Shown here piece after piece: positions 50,883 through 59,763 of a stretch of 64,000 nt of DNA (position 1 is the first letter of the stretch; the number at the start of each line of letters is the position of its first letter). The stretch comes from Acidobacteriota bacterium. GTDB lineage: Bacteria > Acidobacteriota > Terriglobia > Terriglobales > Acidobacteriaceae. A program made the position numbers and the translations under genes. Under the pieces are notes generated by a model, which saw nothing but the letters and a program-made list of their open reading frames with translations, searched no databases and was not told where the DNA came from. The DNA is taken from NCBI GenBank assembly GCA_021780075.1, contig JAJXZL010000003.1:1-64000 (forward strand), read 5' to 3'.

Positions 50883-53018
50883 TTGCGACGTAGAGTTCCA
50901 GTTCGAGCAGTACTGGCTTTTGCCGCGCTGACTCTTTGCGCCGGTCTGCAACTGCCTGCACAGCAAGCAAATTCCCGCAAGCCGCTGGTAGAGGCGCTGG
51001 CGTCCCAGAATCATCTTCCGCCTGCCAAAGCCGATGCGCTCACAAGCCCCGCCACGGTGATTGACGCCACGCACATTGGCTCGCCGCTTACGCTTGACAG
51101 GGGCTGGCGCGTAGGCGTGACTGGAAATCCCGATGCGGCCAAACCGGAGTTTGACGATTCCCGGTGGGTGGTGCGGAACGCCGGGGACTCCCTGGACGAC
51201 CTTGAAGACATGGACCGTCCGACGGGCAATCAGCCGCCCCCGGGCAACGGCGCCTCCCACCCCAGGCATGGGCGTCCCTTTGTCTGGTTCCGTCTCCACC
51301 TGAAACTCGGCCCGAATCACGGACCTGTGGCCCTTCTGATTGCAGTGCCGGTGGCGCACAACGCCACCATGTCGATTGAGGCAGGCGGGCCGGGCGTGGA
51401 TGTTTTTGCCAACGGCAAACAGATCCTGCCGGATGGCCCTAACGGGCACTCGGCCGGGCGGTATCAGGAGATTTCCCGCATCTACGACCTGGGCCTTGAG
51501 CCGAACGATACCGACCTCACGCTCGTGGTCCGGGCAATTTACATTCCCTTCGGCCTGACTGCATCCACCACGTTTTTTACCAATCGCACACTCCGCTTCG
51601 GGCACCCTGCGGATCTTGGCAATGAGCTGGATCTGTGGTCTGCGCACACCCTCTTTGAGCACCTGCCCCGCCTGGTGAACTCCATACTGCTTACCGTGCT
51701 GGCGATGTTTCTTCTGGCGCTCTATTACACGCAAAAGGGGCACGTGGAGTATCTATGGCTGGCGCTGCATGAGCTGTTGCAGGCTCCGATCGGGTTTATC
51801 GACCTGGCCGGGAGCACGGCCAAGCTCGACCAGTTATGGTATGCGGCGGCGACACTGCAACTGGTGTTCATTTCAGCCTATGTCTACTTTGAATTTCTGA
51901 CCGCGTTTCTGGCGTTGCGCAAGCGCTGGTACATTGTGCTGCTGCGGTATACCGCGCCGATTCTGGCGCTTGCCGGGCCGGCGCTGGGAATGGTGGGCCA
52001 CAGCACGGTTAGCGGGATTGCACTGGTGATGATTTTGATTGGCAGCATGTTGTGGCTGCTGGGCTGGCTGGTGTTTAACGTCGTGACGCTTGTGGCGGCC
52101 ACCTTACGCCGCAACTTCGAGGCCGGCGTGCTGCTCATTCCCCTGCTCCTGACGCTGGTGGGGTGGATTGAGCCCGTTCTCACCAGCGGCATGGGCGACC
52201 TGGGCGGCCGTCCGTACCACTCTCCGCTGACCCTGCAGGCAGGGCTTGTTCCGATTCACTTTGCATCGATTGCGGACTTCGCCAGTCTGTTGTCCATTGT
52301 GGTCATCATCTTTATTCGCTTTATCCGTGTGCAGCACGACCAGGAACGCGCCAGCAGCGAACTGGCGGCGGCGCGCAGCGTGCAGGAACTGATGATTCCG
52401 CGGGAGAAGCTTGCGACTCCAGGCTACGAGGTGGATTCAATCTATGACCCGGCGCATGAGGTGGGCGGCGACTTCTTCCATCTGCAGCCGGAAGTCGATG
52501 GCAGCCTGCTGGTGGTGATTGGCGATGTGGCAGGCAAGGGATTGAAGGCTGCCATGAATGTGTCCATGCTGATGGGAGCACTGCGCAGGACCGAGGAAAA
52601 AAGCCCGGCCAGGATTCTGGAATCGCTGAACCGAGTGCTTGCGGGCAGCGAGAGCCTGACCACCTGCCAGGCAGTCTGGTTCGGCGCCAAGGGCGAGATT
52701 GTGATGGCCAACGCCGGGCACCTGCCGCCCTACCTCAACAGCCAAGAGGTTGCGCTGCCGGGCGGGCTGCCGCTGGGGGCCATTTCTGAAATCAGCTACG
52801 ACGAAGTCAACCTTTACCTGCACCCCGGCGACCGAATGCTTCTGCTTTCAGATGGAGTGGTGGAGGCAAGGCAGCCCACCGGCGAGCTTTTCGGCTTTGA
52901 CCGGGTACACAACCTGAGCAACCAGTCGGCCTTTTATATTGCCGACGCCGCCAAGTCCTTCGGTCAGGAAGATGACATCACCGTGCTGACCGTGAAAAGG
53001 CTGACCGAGGCCACTTAA
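50883..53018 (+). CDS. Membrane-bound SpoIIE-type PP2C phosphatase
   Basis: The 711-residue protein has a signal peptide, an extracellular jelly-roll-like domain (about residues 60-220, ending near GLTASTTFF), seven or so hydrophobic helices (about 245-470; 7TMR-DISM-like), then a PP2C SpoIIE domain (EVDSIYDPAHEVGGDFFHL, VVIGDVAGKGLKAAM, DRMLLLSDGVVEAR). Such proteins dephosphorylate anti-sigma-factor antagonists in response to outside signals; no partner gene is adjacent. Start is TTG 50883 with AGGAGGAG four bases before it; no better start exists nearby. The gene diverges from the M48 protease. Confidence 0.9.
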   Translation: MRRRVPVRAVLAFAALTLCAGLQLPAQQANSRKPLVEALASQNHLPPAKADALTSPATVIDATHIGSPLTLDRGWRVGVTGNPDAAKPEFDDSRWVVRNAGDSLDDLEDMDRPTGNQPPPGNGASHPRHGRPFVWFRLHLKLGPNHGPVALLIAVPVAHNATMSIEAGGPGVDVFANGKQILPDGPNGHSAGRYQEISRIYDLGLEPNDTDLTLVVRAIYIPFGLTASTTFFTNRTLRFGHPADLGNELDLWSAHTLFEHLPRLVNSILLTVLAMFLLALYYTQKGHVEYLWLALHELLQAPIGFIDLAGSTAKLDQLWYAAATLQLVFISAYVYFEFLTAFLALRKRWYIVLLRYTAPILALAGPALGMVGHSTVSGIALVMILIGSMLWLLGWLVFNVVTLVAATLRRNFEAGVLLIPLLLTLVGWIEPVLTSGMGDLGGRPYHSPLTLQAGLVPIHFASIADFASLLSIVVIIFIRFIRVQHDQERASSELAAARSVQELMIPREKLATPGYEVDSIYDPAHEVGGDFFHLQPEVDGSLLVVIGDVAGKGLKAAMNVSMLMGALRRTEEKSPARILESLNRVLAGSESLTTCQAVWFGAKGEIVMANAGHLPPYLNSQEVALPGGLPLGAISEISYDEVNLYLHPGDRMLLLSDGVVEARQPTGELFGFDRVHNLSNQSAFYIADAAKSFGQEDDITVLTVKRLTEAT

Positions 53019-53101
53019 GCCCTCGGTCTTGATGACAGACAGCCGGTATACAAGGCCGGGGAAGCTTGAACGCGGGCTTCACCCGGCGGGATTCACTTTG
53101 C

Positions 53102-53788
53102 CTACTTCTGCGGCGTGGCGGTTGTGGCGGGCGCTTTTTGCTGTGTGGCCGCCGGCGCCTTGGGCTTCCTCTTTACAGTGCGACGCGGAGTTGGCTTCAC
53201 GCAGGGTACCGGTTTAGGCGCCACGGGCGCGGGGCACTTCAGGTTCGCCTGCGCCTGCACGGTCTTGTGCAACTCCGCAAGCTGCTGTTCCTGGGCGCTG
53301 GCCGTGTCCAGCAATTGCTTATCCAGTGCCAGGCGTGCGTTCCCCAGGTTCGTGAGCGAAGATTGCAACTGATCGACCTGCTCGACCGGCGCGGTAACGC
53401 GCGCAGCCTCCTCCACGCGGAGCACCACGTCATACAAGGCATCGACGTGCCGCGACAGCGGCAGCACCTTGCTCAAAGAACCCGGCGCGGCATCGGCGTC
53501 CTTGACGAGCGGGGGTAGATTCTCCTGCAGATCCTGCAGGATGGCACCGATGTCTCTTGCGGCCTCTTCGCGTATCGAGCCGCGCTTCCATCGATCAAGA
53601 TTCAATGCGCCCAGGGTCTGCTTGACCTGGTCGAGCGAGGGCTGCAGCAAGGTGGAAGGAGCAGCTGGTGCAGCGGGAACAGGGGGAGCAGCCGGAGCAG
53701 GCGCGGCATTGGCTGGCGCTTGTGCTCCACTTGCCAGCGAAGAGGAACAGAGAATCGAGAGGAAAAATACTGTATGTGCAATGTTCAT
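53102..53788 (-). CDS. Secreted coiled-coil protein with Pro/Ala- and Lys-rich ends, unknown function
   Basis: A signal peptide (MNIAHTVFFLSILCSSSLASG) is followed by a Pro/Ala-rich spacer, a helical middle of about 120 residues (QVKQTLGALNLDRWKRGSIREEA...), and a basic C-terminal tail rich in Lys, Pro, Ala and Thr, ending TATPQK. I do not recognise a family. The start is uncertain: ATG 53788 gives the best signal peptide but has no good ribosome binding site, and two earlier starts are possible. It is convergent with the SpoIIE phosphatase. Confidence 0.7.
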   Translation of the reverse strand: MNIAHTVFFLSILCSSSLASGAQAPANAAPAPAAPPVPAAPAAPSTLLQPSLDQVKQTLGALNLDRWKRGSIREEAARDIGAILQDLQENLPPLVKDADAAPGSLSKVLPLSRHVDALYDVVLRVEEAARVTAPVEQVDQLQSSLTNLGNARLALDKQLLDTASAQEQQLAELHKTVQAQANLKCPAPVAPKPVPCVKPTPRRTVKRKPKAPAATQQKAPATTATPQK

Positions 53789-53920
53789 GGGCACCATCGA
53801 ATTGAAGAACAAATTTACTGGCCGGGACGGCACGTACGTGAGAGCACGATCTCAGCAAGGGGCTCAGCCGCAGCGAACCGTGTAACCAGAATATCGGAAA
53901 AGGAAGTCGGCTTGCACAGA

Positions 53921-53948
53921 AAAGCCCCATCCTTCCGGATGGGGCTTT
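53921..53948. terminator. Terminator downstream of ino1
   Basis: A perfect 12-bp stem (AAAGCCCCATCC / GGATGGGGCTTT) with a 4-nt loop. On the minus strand it is followed by TTTTCTG and lies 40 bases beyond the ino1 stop; on the plus strand a weaker TTTGATTTG follows. Confidence 0.85.
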
Positions 53949-53987
53949 GATTTGTTGGACAACAGAGGCAGTTTGCCTGGCCGGGCA

Positions 53988-55334
53988 CTAGTCGTAGTAC
54001 TCGAGCCCGAGGTGCGTGATGAGATCGACGCCCATGATGTGGCGCAGGGTGTTCTTGAGCTTCATGGACTGGATAAAGAGATCGTGCTCGGGATAGAGGC
54101 CGGGGGCAGTCTGAGGCGACTTGAGATAGAAGCTCAGCCACTCCTGAATGCCGATGGAGCACAGCGACGGTGTACGCATGGCGAGGTCGAGGAACAGGAC
54201 CAGGTCGAGCGCGATGGGAGCGGCGAGGATGGAATCGCGGCAGAGGAAGTCCACCTTGATCTGCATCGGGTATCCGAGCCAGCCGAAGATGTCGATGTTG
54301 TCCCATGCCTCTTTGTCATCGCCGCGCGGCGGGTAATAGTTGATGCGGATCTTGTGGTAGATGTCCTTGTACAGGTCGGGATAAAGTTCGGGCTGGAAGA
54401 TGTATTCGAGCGAGCCGAGCTTGGACTCTTCCTTGGTTTTAAAGGACTGCGGATCGTCGAGCACTTCGCCGTCGCGGTTGCCGAGGATGTTCGTCGAGAA
54501 CCAGCCGGAGACGCCGAGCATGCGGGCCTTGAAGGCAGGCGCGAGCACGGTCTTCATAAAGGTCTGGCCTGTCTTGAAGTCCTTGCCGCAGATGGGCGCC
54601 GCATTCTTCTTGGAGAGCTCGATGAGCGCGGGCGCGTCCACAGTGAGGTTCGGCGCACCGTTGGCGAAGGGCACGCCCTCAGACAGCGCCGCGTAGGCAT
54701 AAATCTGCGAGGGCGCGATGCCGATGTCGTTGTTCTCAAGGCCCTTCTCAAATGCCTCGATGGTCTGATGCACCGCTGTCGGTTCGAGGAAGATTTCCGT
54801 CGAACCGCACCAGATCATGACGACGCGGTCCACGGTCTTCTTGAAGTTGCGAATGTCGGCGATGACCTGATCGGCGAGGTCGCGCTTGTTTTTGCCCTTC
54901 TTGACGTGTGTGCCGTGCAGGCGCTTGACGTAGTACTGGTCAAAGACGGCGGGCATGGGCTTGATGGTTTCAAGATACGGCTTGAGCTGGTCGAGGGTTT
55001 CCTTGTCCAGCACCTTGGCGTGGGCGGCGGACTCGTAGACGTTGTCCTCAAAGATGTCCCAGCCGGTGAAGACCACGTCGTTCAGGTTGGCCAGCGGAAC
55101 AAAATCCTTGATGAGCGGCGACTTGTTTTCAGTGCGCTTGCCCAGGCGGATGGTTCCCATCTGCGTAAGTGAGCCGATGGGTTTGGCAAGTCCGCGACGG
55201 ACGGCCTCAACCCCGGCGATCATCGTAGTGGCCACGGCACCGAGGCCGACCACCATCACTCCAAGCTTGCCCTTTGCAGGCGCAACCTTTGATGCTTCGG
55301 CAGTCTTCTGGCCGCCTTTTTCTTCAATTGCCAT
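53988..55334 (-). CDS. ino1: Inositol-3-phosphate synthase
   Basis: Ino1 converts glucose-6-phosphate to 1L-myo-inositol-1-phosphate with NAD+, the first step of inositol synthesis. The 448-residue protein has the NAD-binding GLGAVATTMIAG loop, the conserved VVMIWCGSTEIF and GAPNLTVDAPALIEL segments, KDFKTGQTFMKTVLAP (catalytic Lys) and DFLCRDSILAAPIALDLV. It fits the bacterial/archaeal branch. Inositol suggests phosphatidylinositol-type or other inositol lipids, or a compatible solute. The gene is single, with a terminator behind it. Confidence 0.95.
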   Translation of the reverse strand: MAIEEKGGQKTAEASKVAPAKGKLGVMVVGLGAVATTMIAGVEAVRRGLAKPIGSLTQMGTIRLGKRTENKSPLIKDFVPLANLNDVVFTGWDIFEDNVYESAAHAKVLDKETLDQLKPYLETIKPMPAVFDQYYVKRLHGTHVKKGKNKRDLADQVIADIRNFKKTVDRVVMIWCGSTEIFLEPTAVHQTIEAFEKGLENNDIGIAPSQIYAYAALSEGVPFANGAPNLTVDAPALIELSKKNAAPICGKDFKTGQTFMKTVLAPAFKARMLGVSGWFSTNILGNRDGEVLDDPQSFKTKEESKLGSLEYIFQPELYPDLYKDIYHKIRINYYPPRGDDKEAWDNIDIFGWLGYPMQIKVDFLCRDSILAAPIALDLVLFLDLAMRTPSLCSIGIQEWLSFYLKSPQTAPGLYPEHDLFIQSMKLKNTLRHIMGVDLITHLGLEYYD

Positions 55335-55448
55335 CGCTTCTCCTAACCTTCCTTTGGTTGCTGCTGAATTTCAAAAAACAATACGAATTTGAGTTGCATA
55401 AGACTACACAGTGTACGCCTTTGAATGCGTCTTCAGCTTCCATCAGGC

Positions 55449-56087
55449 CTACGCGGACTCCTGCCGCCCGTTGCGGCTGAGGTGCGCCCAGACAAACCAG
55501 ATAATTCCCGCAACGAGCGCCAGCTCAACCACCAGATGAAAACGGTGGAATGCCTGCTCGAAGCGAGGGTCAGTGTGCCACTTTTCGCCCAGCTTCATGC
55601 CGACATAGGCCAGTCCAAAACACCACGGCCATGAGCCCACAAAAGTATAGAGGTGAAAGCGCCACTGCGGCATCTTTGCGATTCCCGCCGGGAAGGCGAT
55701 GAACGTGCGCACGACGGGCAAAAGACGCGCCAGCAGGACTGTAATGGAACCGTACCGCTGGAAGAACCAGGTCATGCGGTCGAGGTCGTGATGGCTCATC
55801 AGGACCCAGCGGCCATAACGCTCGACGAGCGGGCGGCCACCTTTGGCGCCGATCCAGTAGGCAATGACAGAGCCAAGGTTGCAGCCGATGGCGCCCGTAG
55901 TGGCGGCCCAGAAGAGGCTGAAGTGGCCCAGATAGACCAGGTAGCCGGCGAAGGGCATGATGATTTCAGAGGGCAGCGGGATGCAGGCGGATTCGATGCC
56001 CATCAGTGCGACAATTCCGGCGTACCCGCCCATATCGATCACACGCGTAATGAATTGCACAAGAAGGGCAAGGATTCTTTCGGTCAT
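55449..56087 (-). CDS. DedA-family membrane protein
   Basis: The start at ATG 56087, with GGAAG upstream, gives a 212-residue protein. The DedA/SNARE-associated motif is seen: GIESACIPLPSEIIMPFAGYL, then NLGSVIAYWIGAKGG, RYGSITVLLARLLPVVRTFIAFPAG, FVGSWPWCFGLAYVG and about five hydrophobic helices. Family members are undecaprenyl-phosphate or phospholipid flippases/scramblases in the cytoplasmic membrane. The gene is leftward, divergent from hemQ over about 100 bases. Confidence 0.92.
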   Translation of the reverse strand: MTERILALLVQFITRVIDMGGYAGIVALMGIESACIPLPSEIIMPFAGYLVYLGHFSLFWAATTGAIGCNLGSVIAYWIGAKGGRPLVERYGRWVLMSHHDLDRMTWFFQRYGSITVLLARLLPVVRTFIAFPAGIAKMPQWRFHLYTFVGSWPWCFGLAYVGMKLGEKWHTDPRFEQAFHRFHLVVELALVAGIIWFVWAHLSRNGRQESA

Positions 56088-56190
56088 GAGCGCTTCCAGT
56101 ATATAGGCCCGAGGCGGCACCTATCCCGCAAGGAGTGCCCGCGATGGGCGCGGGTGGGTTACGCCGCTCAGCTGTTTGCTACGATGAGGG

Positions 56191-57051
56191 GTGTTGCACG
56201 ATATCTCCGAGGTGGTTCCATTGGCTGACTTTCCCCCTGTTCCGTTGACTCTTGATGGCTCTTGCCTGCTGCATCAATTCTTCCGTTTTGACTGGAAGGC
56301 GTGGAAGGCGCGCACGGCTGCCGACCGCGAACACATTGCCACAGCGGCCATGGCCGCGCTGAAAGACCTGGAGCGCGCACAGGCCGATGGGCCGGTGCAG
56401 ACGGCTGTGTATTCGCAGCTGGGACACAAGGGCGATCTGATCTTCGTGCATTTTCGCGAGTCGATGGAGGCGCTGAACCAGGTGGAGCTGGACCTGGCAC
56501 AGACGGAACTCTACGACTTTATGGAGCTGCGGCACTCGTATGTGTCAGTGGTGGAGCTGGGACTGTATGAGTCCAGCAGGAAGACGTATGAAGCGGCTTC
56601 GGCGAAGGGATTTGAGATGCACTCGGCGGAGTGGAACGCGGAGGTGGAGACCAGCCTGAAGCGTGGCGCGGAGGCGATGAAGCCGCGGCTCTTCCCTGCC
56701 GTTCCGGAGGCGAGGTACCTGTGCTTCTATCCCATGGACCGCAAGCGGGGCGAGGACAAGAACTGGTACACGGTTCCCTTTGCCGAGCGGCAGAGCATGA
56801 TGCACGAGCATGGGATGATTGGGCGGCGCTATGGCGATGTGGTGAAGCAGATTATCTCCGGCTCAATCGGCATGGACGACTGGGAGTGGGGCGTAGACCT
56901 GTTCGCCGAGGACCCGGTGGTCTTCAAGAAGCTGATCTACGAGATGCGCTTCGACGAAGTGAGCGCGGTGTATGCGCTGTTCGGGCAGTTCTTCCTGGGG
57001 TTGCGGCTGCCGGTGGAGAAGCTGGGCGGGTGGCTGGAGGGGAAGCTGTAA
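56191..57051 (+). CDS. hemQ: Coproheme decarboxylase HemQ (ChdC)
   Basis: HemQ makes heme b from coproheme using hydrogen peroxide in the coproporphyrin-dependent pathway. The 286-residue chlorite-dismutase-like fold shows YLCFYPMDRKRGEDKNWYTV, the family sequence HEHGMIGRRYGDVVKQIIS (proximal His region) and DDWEWGVDLFAEDP, and a C-terminal FGQFFLGLRL. The ORF starts at GTG 56191; TTG 56221 with GAGGTGG seven bases upstream is equally plausible (276 residues). hemA, hemC and hemD lie 3-6 kb downstream on the opposite strand. Confidence 0.92.
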   Translation: MLHDISEVVPLADFPPVPLTLDGSCLLHQFFRFDWKAWKARTAADREHIATAAMAALKDLERAQADGPVQTAVYSQLGHKGDLIFVHFRESMEALNQVELDLAQTELYDFMELRHSYVSVVELGLYESSRKTYEAASAKGFEMHSAEWNAEVETSLKRGAEAMKPRLFPAVPEARYLCFYPMDRKRGEDKNWYTVPFAERQSMMHEHGMIGRRYGDVVKQIISGSIGMDDWEWGVDLFAEDPVVFKKLIYEMRFDEVSAVYALFGQFFLGLRLPVEKLGGWLEGKL

Positions 57052-57072
57052 GAGAAGACTGCAAAGGAGCCG

Positions 57073-58248
57073 ATGATGGAGCGTTGCACTCGCCGTGGAT
57101 TGCGCTTCTGGGCATTGAACTCAGCCCTTCTTCTCTGTGCACCTGCAACGATTTCCGGCCAAGCCGCACAGGCTTACAGCGGCGCAGTTTCTGGCCACGT
57201 CTACTGTTCAGATACAAACACACCCTGCCGCTTTGCGACGGTGAATCTGCAGAGCGCGCCGCCCGAACGCGCTGGAATGGCACCGAGTGAGGTTTCACCA
57301 TCCCATTCTTACGGCGCAGAAGCAGATCTGAATGGAGCCTATCGAATTCCAGGTGTGGCGCCCGGGCTCTACTTCATTGTGGCGCGCTACGCCGGCTATG
57401 TGTCCGGATACGACCTGGCGGAACTCCATAGCAAAGGTGAACTTTCTCTTACTTCGCCGGCATTGAGCAAATATTTGAGGCGTATTACCGTGGCAGACGA
57501 CCAGACAACTGTCGCTGACTTAACACTGCAGCGCGGGGCCACCATCGAAGGAACGGTTCGCTATGACGACAGCGCTCCGGGGATAGGCATTCCCATTCGT
57601 CTCTTTCGGAAGAATGACAGCGGAAAGTTGGTGCTCTACAATCACGGTTCCGACGGCTCACCATACTCGATGATTGCACTTGCGTTAGGAACGGATGCCC
57701 GTGGCCACTATTACAAAGCAGGGCTACCACCGGGCTCTTACGTCGTGGAAGTAAAGCTCCCCGATGTTTCGATAGTTCCAACGACCATTGTCGGGAGGCA
57801 ATCGCTGAAAGTTACGCCAAAGGCAGGTGGTGCGTTGTGCGTCTTCAGCGGTGACAAATACCGGCTAGAGGATGCGACTCCTGTTGATGTAGCCCAGGGC
57901 CAAGATGTGCTTGGCGTCGATATAGACATTCCAACCGTTGGGCTGCATTCGGTCAGCGGCACCGTAGCAATGTCGGGAACGGGCGAGAGCGTGACCGAGG
58001 GCGAGGTGCACCTGCTTGACCCGAGCGATAAGACAGAGCTGCGGAGAGGCGAGATTCAGGGTGACGGGTCATTTCAATTCAACTTCGTTCCGTCCGGCAA
58101 TTATCTTGTGCGCGTGGATGGGGCTGTCCGAGGCAAGAGCAGTCAGGCTCAATCCAAGCTTCCGCCGCTTGAAGTGCCGCTAGACGTGGAAAGCGACACC
58201 CCCAGCCTGACGCTGAATTTGCCAAACGCGAGAGCGAAGAACCAATGA
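57073..58248 (+). CDS. Secreted protein with carboxypeptidase-regulatory-like repeats
   Basis: The 391-residue protein has a signal peptide (RRGLRFWALNSALLLCAPATISG) and three tandem beta-sandwich stretches of the CarboxypepD_reg type: GHVYCSDTNTPCRFATVNL, then EGTVRYDDSAPGIGIPIRLF, then SGTVAMSGTGESVTEGEVHLL, each followed by a GxY/F-type closing (AYRIPGVAPGLYFIVA). No peptidase domain is present. Such modules sit at the cell surface in Acidobacteria and Bacteroidetes. Its stop overlaps the nth start by an ATGA, so the two are coupled though functionally unrelated. Confidence 0.85.
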   Translation: MMERCTRRGLRFWALNSALLLCAPATISGQAAQAYSGAVSGHVYCSDTNTPCRFATVNLQSAPPERAGMAPSEVSPSHSYGAEADLNGAYRIPGVAPGLYFIVARYAGYVSGYDLAELHSKGELSLTSPALSKYLRRITVADDQTTVADLTLQRGATIEGTVRYDDSAPGIGIPIRLFRKNDSGKLVLYNHGSDGSPYSMIALALGTDARGHYYKAGLPPGSYVVEVKLPDVSIVPTTIVGRQSLKVTPKAGGALCVFSGDKYRLEDATPVDVAQGQDVLGVDIDIPTVGLHSVSGTVAMSGTGESVTEGEVHLLDPSDKTELRRGEIQGDGSFQFNFVPSGNYLVRVDGAVRGKSSQAQSKLPPLEVPLDVESDTPSLTLNLPNARAKNQ

Positions 58249-58967
58249 TGAAACAAGTGGCCAAGAAGGCGAATCAGAGTTCTCAATCAAGGACCGGCGA
58301 GTCAGCGCTGGCACGGCGCGGCGACCTTGCGCCGGAGCGGGTGGCGGCGATTTTGAAGGGGCTGGATGAGGCGTATCCCGAGGCCGAGTGCGCGCTGGGT
58401 CATCGCTCGCCGTGGGAGCTGCTGGTGGCGACGATCCTTTCAGCGCAATGCACGGATGCGCGGGTGAACATGGTGACGCCGGAGCTGTTCCGGCGCTTCC
58501 CTACCCCGGCGGCGATGGCCAAGGCCAGCCAGCCGGAGATTGAAGGCCTGATTCGCTCGACGGGTTTCTTTCGCAACAAGGCGAAGTCGATTGTGGGCGC
58601 GGCGAAGAAGATTACCGAGGAGTTTGGCGGGAAGGTTCCGCAGACGCTGGCGGAACTGACGACCGTGCCGGGAGCGGCGCGTAAGACAGCGAATGTTGTG
58701 CTTGGCGTCTGCTTCGGTAAGGCCGAGGGCGTGGTGGTGGATACGCATGTGTTTCGCATCGCGCGGCGACTGGGGCTGGCCAAGGGCGACACTCCGCAAA
58801 AGGTGGAGCAGGAGCTGATGAAGGTGCTGCCGCACGAGCACTGGATTCGCTTTGCCCATCAGCTGATTCATCACGGGCGGCAGGTGTGTGATGCGCGCAA
58901 GCCGAAGTGTGACAGGTGCAATCTGGAGCCGCTGTGTCACGCGAAGGATAAGACGTGGGAATCGTGA
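58245..58967 (+). CDS. nth: Endonuclease III
   Basis: Nth is a DNA glycosylase/AP lyase removing oxidised pyrimidines. The 240-residue protein has the HhH motif with catalytic Lys (LTTVPGAARKTANVVLG), the catalytic Asp after it (GVVVDTHVFRIARRLG), and the [4Fe-4S] loop CDARKPKCDRCNLEPLC (C-x6-C-x2-C-x5-C). The N-terminal 35 residues are a basic extension rich in Lys, Gln and Ser. ATG 58245 overlaps the preceding stop. Confidence 0.96.
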   Translation: MMKQVAKKANQSSQSRTGESALARRGDLAPERVAAILKGLDEAYPEAECALGHRSPWELLVATILSAQCTDARVNMVTPELFRRFPTPAAMAKASQPEIEGLIRSTGFFRNKAKSIVGAAKKITEEFGGKVPQTLAELTTVPGAARKTANVVLGVCFGKAEGVVVDTHVFRIARRLGLAKGDTPQKVEQELMKVLPHEHWIRFAHQLIHHGRQVCDARKPKCDRCNLEPLCHAKDKTWES

Positions 58968-58986
58968 GAGAGCGGGGTTCGCGGGG

Positions 58987-59763
58987 TTAGCTTGCGAGCA
59001 CTTGGGTGACGGCGGCGATGAGGCCGGGGATGTCTGAGGGGCTGGCTTCGGCTGCGGGGGGCCAGTTGAGATCGCTCAGCGTCTGGCTGGTGATGGGGCC
59101 GATGGAGACTGCCGGAACGCCCGCAAATGGGAAGGCGATGCCGGCCTGCTTTGCTGCTTCGGCGAGGTGCGTGGCGCTGGAGGAGCTGGTGAAAGTGGCT
59201 GCGTCGATGCCCTGCTGCAAGGCCGCGCGAAGCTGGACGGCAGCGGACTCGGGCAACGCGTTCTGGTAGGCGTCGGCGATATCGACGGTAGCTCCGGCGG
59301 CGCGGAGCGCGTCGGGAAGAATGTCGCGGGCGACGGCGGCGCGGACGAGCAGGATCCGGTTGCCGGCGACTTTGCCTTCGAGTTCCGCAATCAGGCTTTC
59401 AGCGACAAATTGCGCGGGGATCAGATCGACCTTGAGGCCGAGTTTCTCGACTTCTGCGGCGGTGGAGGCTCCGACGACGGCCACCTGCGCAGGGGCGGAG
59501 GCCTGGAGGGAGATTCCGGCGCGGGATGCCCGCTCGGCGAGGACGTGGACGGCGTTGGTACTGGTGAGGATGAGCCAGTCGTAACTTGCGAGGCGCTGAA
59601 GGGCGGCGTCGAGCGGAGCGAAGCTTGCGGGTGGGCGGATTTCAAGGACCGGGACTTCGACGGGGATGGCGCCGAGGGAGCGGAGGCCTTCGCTGAGCTT
59701 TCCGGATTGCTTTGCCGCGCGGGTGACGAGGACGCGGCGACCGGCAAGCGGCAAGGATGTCAC
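58987..59763 (-). CDS. hemD: Uroporphyrinogen-III synthase HemD
   Basis: HemD closes and inverts ring D of hydroxymethylbilane. The 258-residue protein has two Rossmann-like halves: LAGRRVLVTRAAKQSGKLSEGLRSLG at the start and RILLVRAAVARDILPDALRAAGA in the second half, with the typical SSSSATHL segment (AATFTSSSSATHLAEAAKQ). The family is divergent, but the operon position makes the call firm. The ATG overlaps the hemC stop by four bases. Confidence 0.92.
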   Translation of the reverse strand: MTSLPLAGRRVLVTRAAKQSGKLSEGLRSLGAIPVEVPVLEIRPPASFAPLDAALQRLASYDWLILTSTNAVHVLAERASRAGISLQASAPAQVAVVGASTAAEVEKLGLKVDLIPAQFVAESLIAELEGKVAGNRILLVRAAVARDILPDALRAAGATVDIADAYQNALPESAAVQLRAALQQGIDAATFTSSSSATHLAEAAKQAGIAFPFAGVPAVSIGPITSQTLSDLNWPPAAEASPSDIPGLIAAVTQVLAS